DNA of 64,000 bases from Micromonospora sp. BL4 (GCF_003667505.1 NZ_RCVJ01000030.1:1-64000), one strand, 5' to 3'. Counted from the stretch's first letter, positions 39,439-49,808 are shown. Made by a program: numbers and translations. The notes: generated by a model from the letters alone, not told the origin.

Positions 39439-41117
39439 GCGACCACCTCCAGGGTGCTCTCGTGCGGGGCTGCGCCGGCCTCGACCGCGGCGTTGCGGAT
39501 CGCCCGCAGGCGCAGCATGACGTCGTTGCCGCCACGACCGAAGTGGTCGTGCAGCGTCCGGTACTCGGCGTAGAGGGCGTCGTACGCGCGCGCCCGGCCC
39601 GGGTCCGGTCGGTAGACGGCCTCGTGCACCCGACCCATCGCCTGCGACGCCTCGTGGACCGACGGGTACTCGCCGGCGGCGACGGCGGCGTGGATCGCCG
39701 ATCCGAGCGCCGGCCCCTGCGCGGAGACGATGATGTTCAGCGGCCGGTTGGTCACGTCGGCGTAGATCTGCATCAGCAGCTCGTTGGAGGTGAGACCGCC
39801 GGCGATCACCAGGTCGTTCACCGCCACCCCGGACTCGACGAACGCCTCGATGATCATCCGCGTGCCGTACGCCGTGGACTCCAGCAGCGCCCGGTAGACG
39901 TCCTGCGGCCGGGTGGCCAGGGTCATCCCGACGATCATTCCGCTGAGGTCGTGGTTGACCAGCAGGGACCGGTTGCCGTTCCACCAGTCCAGCGCGACCA
40001 GGCCGTGCGCGCCGACCGGCTGGCTGGCGGCCAGCTCGGTGAGGCGTTCGTGCGAGGCGAACCCGGCCGGGGCGGCGTGTTCGACGAACCATCCGAAGAT
40101 GTCGCCGACTCCGCTCTGCCCGGCCTCGTAGCCCCACGCGCCGGCGCTGATGCCGCCGTCGACGACGCCGCACATCCCGGCCACCTCGGCGAGGTGCGGG
40201 CTGTTGACGACGTGACAGGTGGAGGTACCCATGATCGCCACGAGTCGACCGGGCTCGACGGCCTGCGCGGAGGCCGCGGTGACGTGCGCGTCCACGTTGC
40301 CGGCGGCCACCGCGATCCCCTCGGGCAGGCCGGTCCATGCCGCGGCGCGGGCGGTGAGCGCGCCGGCCCGGGCGCCGAGCGGCAGCAGCGGACCGTCCAG
40401 CTTGGCGACGAAGTCGCCGAAGTCCGGGTTGAGCGCGGTCAGGAAGCTCTGCGACGGGTGCCGGCCATCCTGCAGGATGCCCTTGTAGCCGGCCGTGCAG
40501 ACGTTGCGGGTCTCGGTGCCGCTGAGCTGCCAGACGATCCAGTCCGCGGCTTCGATGAAACGCTCGGCGCGGTGGTAGACCTCGGGGTCCTCCTCCAGGA
40601 TCTGGAGGCCCTTGGCGAACTGCCACTCGGCGGAGATCTTGCCGCCGTACCGGCCGATCCACGGCTCCGCCCGATCGTGAGCCAGGGCGTTGATCCGGTC
40701 GGCGTGCGGCTGGGCGGCGTGGTGCTTCCACAGCTTGACCCAGGAGTGCGGACGGTCGCGCAGATCCGGCGCCTCGCAGAGCGGCGTGCCGTCGGCGAAC
40801 GTCGGCAGCACCGTGCAGGCGGTGAAGTCGATGCCGATGCCGACGATCGCGGCGGGATCCACTCCCGCGGCGGACACGGCCGCCGGAACGGCGTACCGCA
40901 GCACGTCGCGGTAGTCCTCCGGGTTCTGCAGGGCCCAGTCCGGCGGAAGCGGCCGACCTCCGGGAAGAGCGGCGCTGATGACTCCGTCGCCGTACTCGTG
41001 CACCGCGGTCCCCAGCTCGGCGCCGTCACCGACCCGGACCACCAGGGCTCGCCCGGACAGCGTGCCGAAGTCGACACCGACGACGTAGCGTTCGCCAGCT
41101 CCGTCCACAGGAATCAT
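39435..41117 (-). CDS. araB: L-ribulokinase
   Basis: A 560-residue FGGY-family sugar kinase phosphorylating L-ribulose. Seen: the N-terminal ATPase motif VGVDFGTLSGRALVV, GIGIDFTACTVLPTFADG, the AGNVDAHVTAASAQA and GTSTCHVVNS blocks, and the C-terminal adenosine motif IAGGLTSNELLMQIYADV with QGPALGSAIHAAVAAG. Length matches bacterial AraB. ATG 41117 follows GGAGG by 5 bases. First gene of the operon araB-araD-binding protein-ATPase-permease-permease-araA. The start lies 27 bases below the LacI operator. Confidence 0.96.
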   Translation of the reverse strand: MIPVDGAGERYVVGVDFGTLSGRALVVRVGDGAELGTAVHEYGDGVISAALPGGRPLPPDWALQNPEDYRDVLRYAVPAAVSAAGVDPAAIVGIGIDFTACTVLPTFADGTPLCEAPDLRDRPHSWVKLWKHHAAQPHADRINALAHDRAEPWIGRYGGKISAEWQFAKGLQILEEDPEVYHRAERFIEAADWIVWQLSGTETRNVCTAGYKGILQDGRHPSQSFLTALNPDFGDFVAKLDGPLLPLGARAGALTARAAAWTGLPEGIAVAAGNVDAHVTAASAQAVEPGRLVAIMGTSTCHVVNSPHLAEVAGMCGVVDGGISAGAWGYEAGQSGVGDIFGWFVEHAAPAGFASHERLTELAASQPVGAHGLVALDWWNGNRSLLVNHDLSGMIVGMTLATRPQDVYRALLESTAYGTRMIIEAFVESGVAVNDLVIAGGLTSNELLMQIYADVTNRPLNIIVSAQGPALGSAIHAAVAAGEYPSVHEASQAMGRVHEAVYRPDPGRARAYDALYAEYRTLHDHFGRGGNDVMLRLRAIRNAAVEAGAAPHESTLEVVA

Positions 41118-41144
41118 GTCCACCTCCACCATCGACGGGCTCAG

Positions 41145-41172
41145 TGTTAACGCTCACATCCACCCTCGTCAA
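41145..41172 (-). promoter_or_regulatory. promoter and LacI-type operator of the ara operon
   Basis: On the minus strand: -35 TTGACG (41167-41172), 17 bases, then TAACAC. The operator TGTGAGCGTTAACA (41145-41158) covers the -10, as at the chvE promoter; the two operators differ at one position. Binding would block RNA polymerase directly. Confidence 0.82.
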
Positions 41173-41217
41173 GACACCTACCGGCAACAGCTCCGTAACG
41201 TCGACCGTGGTGGAACG

Positions 41218-41249
41218 CCGAAGGCCCGGCCTGGCGGCCGGGCCTTCGG
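41218..41249. terminator. hairpin terminator downstream of the DrrAB operon
   Basis: Perfect 14-bp arms (41218-41231, 41236-41249) with a TGGC loop, 33 bases after the DrrB-type stop on the minus strand; it also insulates the ara promoter from read-through. Confidence 0.85.
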
Positions 41250-41282
41250 GTCGTCGCGGTCGTGGACCGCGCGGCGTTGCGA

Positions 41283-42067
41283 TCAGCGGGCGGGGTTGCG
41301 GTTGTACAGGGCCCTGGCCCAGAAGAAGCAGAGCACGGTGATGACGGCGCACCAGACGACCGCGAGGACCGCGTTGCTCCCGATGCCGGTGCCGAGCAAC
41401 AGGCCCCGCAGGGTCTCCATGACGGGGGTGAAGGGCTGGTAGTCGGCGAACCACCGCACCGCGGTCGGCATCGAGTCGGTGGGGACGAACCCGCTGCCGA
41501 GGAACGGCAGCAGCACCAGCGGCATGGGCAGGTTGCTCGCCGTCTCGACACTCTCGCTGACCAGTCCGAGAGCGACGGACAGCCAGGTGAGCGCAAGAGT
41601 GATCATGGCGAGGACGCCGATCGCGGCGAGCCACTCGACCGGATTCGCGGTCGGCCGGAAGCCGACCAGCAGTGCCACACCGGTCACGACCGCGAGACTG
41701 AGCAGCGTCTGGAGCAGGCTGCCCAGCACGTGGCCGGTGAGGACCGACGGTCGGAAGATCGCCATGGTGCGGAACCGGGCGATGATGCCCTCGGTCATGT
41801 CCATGGCGACCGAGATGGCGGTGCCCTGCGCCCCGCTGGCCACGGTGATGAGCAGGATCCCGGGGGTGACGTAGTTGGCGTACTGGGCCCGGTCGCCGGT
41901 CGGCCCGAGGCCGGCGCCGAGCGTGCCACCGAACACGTAGACGAAGAGCAGCAGGAGGATGACCGGCATGCCGATGAGCAGGAGGGTCATCGACGGATAG
42001 CGCCGCATGTGCAGGAGGTTGCGCCGCAGCATCGTGCTCGAGTCGCGGGCAGCGAGGGTGAGAGTGC

Positions 42068-42071
<4 letters not shown>
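41283..42071 (-). CDS. ABC-2 type transporter permease (DrrB-like)
   Basis: A 262-residue permease with six predicted helices and the daunorubicin-resistance DrrB pattern: MLRRNLLHMRRYPSM at the start, YVFGGTLGAGL, MDMTEGIIARFRTMAI, and SVETASNLPMPLVLLPFLGSGFVPTDSMP in the second half. It exports a hydrophobic compound, unknown here, with the ATPase encoded upstream, whose stop it overlaps by 4 bases. Confidence 0.9.
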
Positions 42072-43024
<953 letters not shown>

Positions 43025-43065
43025 GGTCTCCTCGATTCGTGGACGGGGGTGTCGACGCGCGGCCG

Positions 43066-43908
43066 TCAGGCGCGGCGGATCATGATGTCGCCGTAGGAGG
43101 TGCTGGCCCGGACCTCGACCGTGTCGTCGGTCTGCGCCGGGCTGTCGGTCGCGTCGAGCGCGTTGTGCACCCGACCGTGGCGGGAGCTGACGTCGAGCCA
43201 GGCGGCGGTCCCCCGGCGGACGCCGACCTCGATGGCCCCGTAGGAGGTCTCCAGCTCGATCGACCCCCGCACGACCTCGCCCAGCCGGACGTTGCCGTAG
43301 GCCGTGCGTGCCGCCACCGAGGCCATCGGCTCCTCGACGGTGATGTCGCCGTACGCGGTGTTGACCCGGACGTCGCCGTTGCTCTGGCCGATCCAGCAGT
43401 CGCCGGAGGAGTTCTTGATCTCGGCGGTGCCGTCGACCGCGCCGATGCGTACCTTGCCGGAGGACGCCTTCACCCGGGCTGATCCGGTCACGTGCTCCAC
43501 GGCGACCTCGCCGTGGCTGGTGTCGATGTCCAGCGGACCGGTCCGGTCGAGCCGGATCGCGCCACCGGTCTTGAGGTGGCACTCGCCGAGCCGCCCCTCG
43601 CAGCGGAACGCCGCCCAGGACGCCCTGGCGTTCACCCGCGACCCACTCGGCACCTCGATCAGGAGGTCCACCGAGGGGCCGGCGCCGGGACCGAAGCGGC
43701 GCCAACTCTTCGGCGCTCTGATCACCAGTTGGCCGGCGGCGTACTCGACGGTGGTCTGCTCGGCGGCGCTCGCGTCGGCCTTGCTCGACGGGTCACGCGG
43801 CCGCACCTGGACGACCGTGTCGGTGCGGTCGGTAGCGGCGATCCACGCGTCCCCGACGGGCAGCTCGATCTGGACGGAGATGGGCTCTGGCGTATCGAAA
43901 ACAGGCAT
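43066..43908 (-). CDS. DUF4097 beta-strand repeat protein
   Basis: A 280-residue protein built of repeated beta strands that would form a right-handed beta-helix: DIDTSHGEVAVEHV, RVKASSGKVRIGAV, EIKNSSGDCWIGQSNGD, RVNTAYGDITVEEP, RTAYGNVRLGEV, ELETSYGAIEVGV, EVRASTSYGDIMIRR. This is the DUF4097 (adhesin-like/YvlB) fold. It has no signal peptide, so it is cytoplasmic or attached to the membrane through partners. DUF4097 genes often sit with envelope-stress regulators and ABC exporters. GGGAG precedes the ATG at 43908; 41 bases separate it from drrA. Confidence 0.88.
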   Translation of the reverse strand: MPVFDTPEPISVQIELPVGDAWIAATDRTDTVVQVRPRDPSSKADASAAEQTTVEYAAGQLVIRAPKSWRRFGPGAGPSVDLLIEVPSGSRVNARASWAAFRCEGRLGECHLKTGGAIRLDRTGPLDIDTSHGEVAVEHVTGSARVKASSGKVRIGAVDGTAEIKNSSGDCWIGQSNGDVRVNTAYGDITVEEPMASVAARTAYGNVRLGEVVRGSIELETSYGAIEVGVRRGTAAWLDVSSRHGRVHNALDATDSPAQTDDTVEVRASTSYGDIMIRRA

Positions 43909-43967
43909 GGTGGTCTCCCGGAATGTGGGCAGCGGGCGAGGGACGGGAAGAAGAAGGGGTACGGGGG

Positions 43968-44492
43968 TCAGCGCGCCCAGCCGGTGAAGTGCTGGCCGGA
44001 GCGCGGCTCCACCCGACGTGTCGGGCGACGGTCCGGGTCGCCGGCCCCGATGGCGCCGGCGACGGCGCGCACGAGCCAGGCGTTGACCGACAGCCCGGCC
44101 CGGCCGGCGGCGTCCTCGACGCTGGCCTTCAGGTGGTCGGGGAGTCGGAGGTTAATCCTCGACGTGCCGCCGTCGTCGCCGCCGGGTGCGAGCACCGGCG
44201 CCGGCAGCACCGACGGGCCCGCGTCTTCGCCCGCCCCACCGGCCGGTGGGCTCGCCGGCGTCACCACGAAGTCGGGCTCACGCCCGCGCAGCCGGACGTG
44301 CACCGACCCGGGGGCGAGTTCCCGGGTGATCTCGTCGGCCGCGTCGGACAGCGCTTCGAGCAGCGTGAGTCGGGTCGCCGCCTCCAGTTGGGTGGAGAGC
44401 CGCTCGGCCAGCGCCCGGCCCTCCGCGTCGACGCCCTCCGCGGCGACGGCGAACTCGTTACGCAGGTTCTCGACGTACGGCTTCAGATCCAT
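43968..44492 (-). CDS. ribbon-helix-helix regulator of the DUF4097-DrrAB operon
   Basis: A 174-residue protein. The N-terminal half (about 1-65) is helical (YVENLRNEFAVAAEGV, LSTQLEAATRLTLLEALSDA) and could sense a ligand or oligomerise. Residues about 112-148 form an Arc/HicB-type ribbon-helix-helix: SRINLRLPDHLKASVEDAAGRAGLSVNAWLVRAV. The start ATG 44492 is about 6 bases below a -10-like CATGAT with no Shine-Dalgarno sequence, which suggests a leaderless message. Directly upstream are two 8-bp direct repeats, probable operator sites. It heads the operon, so autoregulation is likely. Confidence 0.8.
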   Translation of the reverse strand: MDLKPYVENLRNEFAVAAEGVDAEGRALAERLSTQLEAATRLTLLEALSDAADEITRELAPGSVHVRLRGREPDFVVTPASPPAGGAGEDAGPSVLPAPVLAPGGDDGGTSRINLRLPDHLKASVEDAAGRAGLSVNAWLVRAVAGAIGAGDPDRRPTRRVEPRSGQHFTGWAR

Positions 44493-44498
44493 GACGCC

Positions 44499-44542
44499 AT
44501 CATGGCACCACTTTGGCTCACAGTGCAATACCGCTGGCTCAC
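44499..44542 (-). promoter_or_regulatory. leaderless promoter with direct-repeat operator for the RHH operon
   Basis: Minus strand: -35 TTGCAC (44523-44528), 18 bases, -10 CATGAT (44499-44504), placing the transcript start at or next to the ATG at 44492. GTGAGCCA occurs twice in direct orientation (44514-44521 in the spacer and 44535-44542 upstream of the -35), 21 bp apart, about two helical turns. Confidence 0.6.
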
Positions 44543-44593
44543 CTTGATGCCATCACTGGAAAATCGGGTGCCATCCGAATGGACCGTCCCTGC

Positions 44594-45805
44594 TCACCCA
44601 CCGGACCGGGCGGGCGGCCTCAGCTCACCGAAGGCGCGTCGGACCACCCGGTTCGCCACCTCCTGGGTCAGCCCGGTGGCCACCAACAGGTCGCTGACGG
44701 TCGTGCGGACCTGCGCGACGACGACCGCGCCCGAGAAGCCCACCCCCTCCCGGTAGGCGTCGCCGGCCGCGCAGACCGCCCGTAGCGCCTGCTCCCGCGC
44801 CCGCCTGGGTTCGTCGCCGGCGGCGAACTGCCGCTTCATCAGCCGTACCGCCTCGGCAAGGTCGGTGACCGCCCTCGGCATCGGCTCCGGTATCGGCTCG
44901 CCGTCCTCGATCAGGCTCACCGACCTGCGGATCAACGTCCCGCTGTTGCGCATCGCGCGGTCGATCGGCTCCGCCGCCTGCGCGTACCGGCCCACCGGTC
45001 CGCGGCGTTGGTGCCAGTGCACCGGCGACAGCGTGCTGGCCTCCCGCGCGCCCTGGGTCGCCTCGATGAGCGCCTTCAGCTCGTCCTTGTTCTGCCGCAG
45101 CTCGCCCATGGCGGTACGTGCCGGAGCGGCATCGTGGCGGGCCAACGCGCCGGCCGTGGCATCGAGCTGGGTACTCAGGAGATCCAGCGCCGGCCGTGCG
45201 GCCCGGTTGAGCACCCGCAGCGGGTTCAGCGGCAGCAGTACGGCGGTGACCAGGAGCGCCACCGCTCCCCCGACGAGGGCGTCCACGAAGCGGGGGATCT
45301 CCAGGTCACGCACGGACGGGCTGAGCGTGGCGATGAGCACCGCTGTCGCCCCGGCCTGGATGACCACCGCCGCGCTCCCGGCGAGAAACAACGCGACGAC
45401 GATCGCCAGCACGACGATCAGGGCCAGTTGCCACCAGCCGGTGCCAATCACCACGAGCACCAGGTCACCGATCAGCACCCCGACCGTGACGCCCAGGACC
45501 AGCTCCACGGTGCGGCGCAGGCGTTGGCCGACCGACGCGGCGAGGGTCGACACCGCCGAGATCGGCGCGAACACCGGCTGCGAGATGTGCAGCACCTCCT
45601 GCACCACGAACCAGGACAGCGCCGCGGCCAGGCCCGCCTGCACGGCGAGCCCGCTGAGGGCGCGTGCCCGAAGCAGCCGGTCCCGCAGAGCGGCCACCGT
45701 ACGGCCGCCGAGCCGGGCGGCGGTCGCCGCCAGGCCGGAATGGTCGGTGGCGTCGGCGCGGGGCGGGGTGCTCCCGTCACCGCCGTGCCGATCGGCGTCG
45801 ACCAT
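44594..45805 (-). CDS. FUSC family membrane protein (aromatic acid exporter type)
   Basis: A 403-residue protein with an N-terminal hydrophilic stretch, about six transmembrane helices (about 50-185) and a long helical cytoplasmic tail. The FUSC pattern is visible in QPVFAPISAVSTLAASVGQRLRRTVELVLGVTVGVLIGDL, with a short second hydrophobic pair ending LLVTAVLLPLNPLRVLNRA. FUSC proteins export aromatic acids or unknown small molecules. No pump partner is present nearby. Transcribed towards the RHH operon. Confidence 0.88.
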   Translation of the reverse strand: MVDADRHGGDGSTPPRADATDHSGLAATAARLGGRTVAALRDRLLRARALSGLAVQAGLAAALSWFVVQEVLHISQPVFAPISAVSTLAASVGQRLRRTVELVLGVTVGVLIGDLVLVVIGTGWWQLALIVVLAIVVALFLAGSAAVVIQAGATAVLIATLSPSVRDLEIPRFVDALVGGAVALLVTAVLLPLNPLRVLNRAARPALDLLSTQLDATAGALARHDAAPARTAMGELRQNKDELKALIEATQGAREASTLSPVHWHQRRGPVGRYAQAAEPIDRAMRNSGTLIRRSVSLIEDGEPIPEPMPRAVTDLAEAVRLMKRQFAAGDEPRRAREQALRAVCAAGDAYREGVGFSGAVVVAQVRTTVSDLLVATGLTQEVANRVVRRAFGELRPPARSGG

Positions 45806-45977
45806 GGGGGCACCTACCCCGCCATGACCGGATCAATCCTGGCCGCCGTCGCGGCAGCGCCCGGGGGCGGTCAGCCACGGTTGGAGCCCTCGCGGTGGGG
45901 TAGACGCCGGTCTGTCACGGGGATGGCCGCCCTGCGCGGGATCGCGTGGCCAGGGCTGCCGGGCGGGTCGGGGGGCG

Positions 45978-48230
45978 ATGTCGGATGGATCAGCGGGGTT
46001 GAGCCGGCCGGAGATGACCGGCGGCGTCGTGGAGCTGCGGGTGCACGGGGTGTCCGGCGCGAGTGCCGCCCACGTGTTGGACCTGCGGCAGACAGCGCAG
46101 GTGGCCGGCGACCGCAATGGGGGCTTCTACCGGCCCCGCCCGCTCTGCGAGGACACCGCCGGCGTGCGAGGAGTCACGCTGGAGGCGTACCGCTGGGGTG
46201 ACCTGCCCTCCGGGACCGTGGCCCGCACGCTGGCGCTGGTGTTCCTGCTGCCCTTCATGCTGGCCAACCTGGCCATCTGGATGCGGCCGGCCGACCCTGG
46301 CTCCGCGCCGCTGGTCAAGTCCCTGTGCCGGGTGCTGGCGCTCACGGTGACCGCGCTCTACGTGCTCGCGATCGCCAGTGTCGCCCTGGACCTGATCGCC
46401 TGGAAGTGCCCGACCTCGCCCCGCTGCCTGGCCGGGCGCAGCTGGCTGTCCTGGTTGGGAGGGCAACCGGTCGGGCTTCGGCTGGCGCTGCTCGCGGTGC
46501 TCCCGGTCACCGCCATCGGCCTGATCTGGCGGATCAGCAACCGCCCGGGAAGGACGTTCGACGCCTTTCACGCACCCGAGAAGGCGGTCTCCGATCGTCC
46601 GCTCGGCACGGTCGGTCAGTGGGACGCCGAACCGCTGGTGGGTCGGCTGCGCTCCATCCACGTGGCGACGGCGTTCGCCACCCTCGACCTCGTTCTGCTC
46701 CTCGCCCGAACCGGAGCCGGCGCCTCGGTCGTCACGGTCGCGCTGGTCATCGTCACCGGGGCGGTCCTGGTCGCCTGCGTGGCGCTGCTCTGCACGCCCT
46801 CGATCATCGACCGGGGCGCCGCCGACCGGCGGCTCGACGGGGTCACCCGCGCGCTGCGGACGATCGCCATCATTCTGACCGTCGTGGTCGTGACCCACGT
46901 GCTGGCCAGCCCCGCTCGGTGGCACGAACAGGGCACGTTACCGGGCTACGACGCGACCCTGACCTGGCTCTTCGTCACCCAGACGACGCTGCTGGCCATC
47001 CTGGGAGTGGTGCTGCTCTGGCGCCGGGACCGGCGGGCGGGCGTCACCCCGCTGTTCGGGCTGGGCGCGCTGGTGATCATGGCCGTCGCGGTCAGCCTGG
47101 GGGTGGCGTACTCCGCCGAGCTGGTGCACCGGACGGCGGACTTTCTGGATCGCGACCTGCCGACCGGGGAGGGCATCGCGAACATCTCACCCCCGGCGTA
47201 CACCTGGGCGATCTACGGATTCGTCCGCGCGGTGCTGATCACGCTGATCGTCGCGCTCCTGATCATCCTGTTCTCCCGTCGCGGCCGGTACCGCGCCGCC
47301 GCGGCGATCGTCGCGCTCGACTACCCCGACCCACCCCCGGAGACCGAACCTCGGCTACGGCAGGTGCGGCAGGCGATAGCCCGGGCCCGGTTCACCGAGA
47401 AACTGGTGCCGCTGGCCGTGGTCTACAGCTGCCTCGCCGGACTCGGCACGGCCACCACCGCCTTCGGCCTGCTGGAGCTGTTCCCGAGCGACCTCATCAA
47501 TCGGAACACCCGGGTGCCGGCCGACGTGGTCACTTTCGGCATCGCGTTCGGCAGCTGGGTCATCGCGGCGATCATCCTCAGTCTGATCATCGCCGGGGTC
47601 TTCGCCTACCGGAGCATCCCGTTCCGGCGCCACGTCGGCGTCCTCTGGGACCTCGGCACCTTCTGGCCCCGGGCCGCCCACCCGTTCGCGCCACCCTGCT
47701 ACGCCGAACGGGCCGTGCCGGAACTGGCCCGACGGATCACGTACCTGGTCACACAGGGCAACGCGGTGCTGCTCACCGGGCACAGCCACGGCTCGGTCCT
47801 GCTCGCCGCGACGGTGCTTCAGCTGCCACCGGAGGTCGGCAGCCGGGTCGCCCTGCTCACCCACGGGTCGCCGCTGCGCCGGCTCTACGGTCGGATCTTC
47901 CCCGCCTACGTCGACGACGCGGCGCTGCGCGAGATCGGGGGCCGGATCGGCTGGCGGTGGGTGAACCTGTGGCGCGACACCGACGGCCTCGGCGGCTGGA
48001 TCTTCTCCGCCCACCGGCCCGGGGAACGCGCCACCGTCGACGGCCCACCGGCCTCCGTGGACCGCCGACTGAGAGATCCCAGCGATGTGGTGACGCCGCC
48101 CGGCGACAGCGTCCCCCCACCGATCCAGGGGCACGGCCCGGACGAGTCCGACGAGTCGTTCGCCGCCGCGGCGCGTGAGCTGGTGCAGCGCCTCGTCGGG
48201 CCGGCGGATCCGCCCGGCACCGCGACGTAG
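45978..48230 (+). CDS. polytopic membrane protein with split alpha/beta-hydrolase (lipase-like) domain
   Basis: A 750-residue protein. The start (VVELRVHGVSGASA, about residue 17) resembles the first core strand and oxyanion loop of an alpha/beta hydrolase, and GHSHGS near residue 603 is a classic nucleophile elbow with Ser as catalytic residue, followed by LLTHGSPLRRLYGRIFPAY. Between them lie about 500 residues with roughly ten transmembrane helices. The hydrolase core therefore appears to be interrupted by a membrane domain, and would act at the inner face of the membrane, perhaps on lipids. The catalytic Asp and His are not assigned with confidence (a terminal HGPDE region is a candidate). 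Ribosome site before ATG 45978 is weak; start uncertain. Confidence 0.68.
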   Translation: MSDGSAGLSRPEMTGGVVELRVHGVSGASAAHVLDLRQTAQVAGDRNGGFYRPRPLCEDTAGVRGVTLEAYRWGDLPSGTVARTLALVFLLPFMLANLAIWMRPADPGSAPLVKSLCRVLALTVTALYVLAIASVALDLIAWKCPTSPRCLAGRSWLSWLGGQPVGLRLALLAVLPVTAIGLIWRISNRPGRTFDAFHAPEKAVSDRPLGTVGQWDAEPLVGRLRSIHVATAFATLDLVLLLARTGAGASVVTVALVIVTGAVLVACVALLCTPSIIDRGAADRRLDGVTRALRTIAIILTVVVVTHVLASPARWHEQGTLPGYDATLTWLFVTQTTLLAILGVVLLWRRDRRAGVTPLFGLGALVIMAVAVSLGVAYSAELVHRTADFLDRDLPTGEGIANISPPAYTWAIYGFVRAVLITLIVALLIILFSRRGRYRAAAAIVALDYPDPPPETEPRLRQVRQAIARARFTEKLVPLAVVYSCLAGLGTATTAFGLLELFPSDLINRNTRVPADVVTFGIAFGSWVIAAIILSLIIAGVFAYRSIPFRRHVGVLWDLGTFWPRAAHPFAPPCYAERAVPELARRITYLVTQGNAVLLTGHSHGSVLLAATVLQLPPEVGSRVALLTHGSPLRRLYGRIFPAYVDDAALREIGGRIGWRWVNLWRDTDGLGGWIFSAHRPGERATVDGPPASVDRRLRDPSDVVTPPGDSVPPPIQGHGPDESDESFAAAARELVQRLVGPADPPGTAT

Positions 48231-48240
48231 TGGAGTCCCG

Positions 48241-48987
48241 CTAGGCCGCCCGCGCGCGCCAGTCGTCCAGGCGCGTGTCGGCGACGCGGGCGCCGTCGAC
48301 GGGGACGAGGGAGCGCTCGCCAAGCGTGGCGCCGAAGTACCGGGCGGCGGGGTCGGTCACCACCGAACGGGAGTCGGACCGCGACGCGAGAAGGGATCGG
48401 CCCAGCTCGTCGAGGCGGAACTGCTCCGGTCCGGCGATCTCGACCGTGCCGTTCATGGGTGCGCCGACCGCGACCTCGGCCACCGCGGACGCGACGTCCT
48501 CGGCCGCCATCGGCTGGATGAGCACGGGCGCGAGGCGTACGGTGTCGCCGTCCGTGGCGGCGTCGATGATGCCCTGGACGAACTCGAAGAACTGCGTGGC
48601 GTGCACCAGCGAGTAGGGCAGCCCGGACGCGGCGATGAGCTTCTCCTGGGCGACCTTGGCCCGCATGTAGCCGCTGTCCGGGAGCCGGTCCGAGCCCACG
48701 ATGGAGAGGGCCACGTAGTGCCCCACCCCGGCTTTCCCCGCGGCGGCGAGGAGCGTCCGGGTGGACGTCTGGAAGAACTCCAGCACGGCGGCGTCCTCGA
48801 ACGAGGGGGAGTTCGACACGTCGACGAGGACGTCGGCGCCGCCGAGCACCTCATCCACGCCTTCGCCGGTCAGCGTGTTCACGCCGGTCTTCGGGGACGC
48901 CGGGACGGCCTCATGACCCTGCGCGCCGAGTTTGCCCACGAGCTTGGAGCCGATGAGACCGCTGCCGCCGATAACGACGATCTTCAT
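48241..48987 (-). CDS. NmrA-like NAD(P)-binding protein
   Basis: A 248-residue atypical short-chain dehydrogenase. The Rossmann start MKIVVIGGSGLIGSKL carries the glycine motif; VDVSNSPSF and HYVALSIVGSD follow the NmrA/HSCARG pattern, with YMRAKVAQEKLI in place of the YxxxK active pair (Tyr and Lys are present). It may act as a reductase or redox sensor; substrate unknown. It ends 10 bases from the end of the convergent hydrolase gene. Confidence 0.85.
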   Translation of the reverse strand: MKIVVIGGSGLIGSKLVGKLGAQGHEAVPASPKTGVNTLTGEGVDEVLGGADVLVDVSNSPSFEDAAVLEFFQTSTRTLLAAAGKAGVGHYVALSIVGSDRLPDSGYMRAKVAQEKLIAASGLPYSLVHATQFFEFVQGIIDAATDGDTVRLAPVLIQPMAAEDVASAVAEVAVGAPMNGTVEIAGPEQFRLDELGRSLLASRSDSRSVVTDPAARYFGATLGERSLVPVDGARVADTRLDDWRARAA

Positions 48988-49154
48988 GAAACAGCCTTCC
49001 TGCTGTCCGCTGACGGATCACCCCCGGTTCGGACGGGGCCACGACGACACCAGGCTACGTACCTGCGGATACCCCGCGTGGAGACATCACGGGTCATGAT
49101 TGCGTGCGTATTGCAGGATGGGGGACCGCGATCGCATCGCATCTGGAGGTCCAC

Positions 49155-49808
49155 GTGGCTGCGGTATCCCACCCGGTGTTCGCCCGCGTCTACGAGCGGC
49201 TCAGCGTGGCGATGGACCGCGCCGGCACCGCGGCGTACCGGCGGAGCCTGGTCGCCGGGCTGTCCGGCCGGGTGATCGAGATCGGCGCGGGCAACGGCCG
49301 CATGTTCCCCCACTACCCACCCGCGGTCACCGAGGTCCTCGCGGTCGAGCCGGAACGACGTCTGCGTGCCGCGGCCGTCCGGGCCGCGCAGAGCGCACCG
49401 GTACCCGTGACGGTCGTCGACGGCCTGGCCGAGGCACTACCGGCCGGCGACGGCGAGTTCGACGCCGCCGTGGTCGCGTTGGTGTTGTGCACCGTTCCCG
49501 ATCAGGCGGTCGCGCTCGCCGAGATCGACCGGGTGCTGCGCCCCGGCGGTCAACTGCGGTTCTTCGAGCACGTCGCCGTCGAGGGCTCCGGCGGGCTGCG
49601 CCGGGCCCAACGGCTGCTCGACGCGACGCTGTGGCCGAAGCTGTTCGCCGGCTGCCACACCGGCCGCGACACCACCGCCGCCATCAGTGCGGCCGGGTTC
49701 GTCATCGAGGAGCTGCACCGGTTCCGGTTCCCCGCCAACAGCAACAGCCCGTCCTCGCCCTGCGTCGTCGGACGCGCCACCAGGCCGGCGCCGACCAGCT
49801 GGCGCTGA
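49155..49808 (+). CDS. class I SAM-dependent methyltransferase
   Basis: A 217-residue enzyme. Motif I VIEIGAGNGRMFPHY binds S-adenosylmethionine; EVLAVEPE is the acidic post-strand motif and AVVALVLCTVPD with EIDRVLRPGGQL are motifs IV-VI. The fold and length resemble UbiE-like lipid or small-molecule methyltransferases. GTG 49155 is chosen because GGAGG (49145-49149) stands 5 bases upstream; a longer frame from 49104 is unlikely. It lies 160 bases ahead of the decayed rtcB copy. Confidence 0.85.
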   Translation: MAAVSHPVFARVYERLSVAMDRAGTAAYRRSLVAGLSGRVIEIGAGNGRMFPHYPPAVTEVLAVEPERRLRAAAVRAAQSAPVPVTVVDGLAEALPAGDGEFDAAVVALVLCTVPDQAVALAEIDRVLRPGGQLRFFEHVAVEGSGGLRRAQRLLDATLWPKLFAGCHTGRDTTAAISAAGFVIEELHRFRFPANSNSPSSPCVVGRATRPAPTSWR

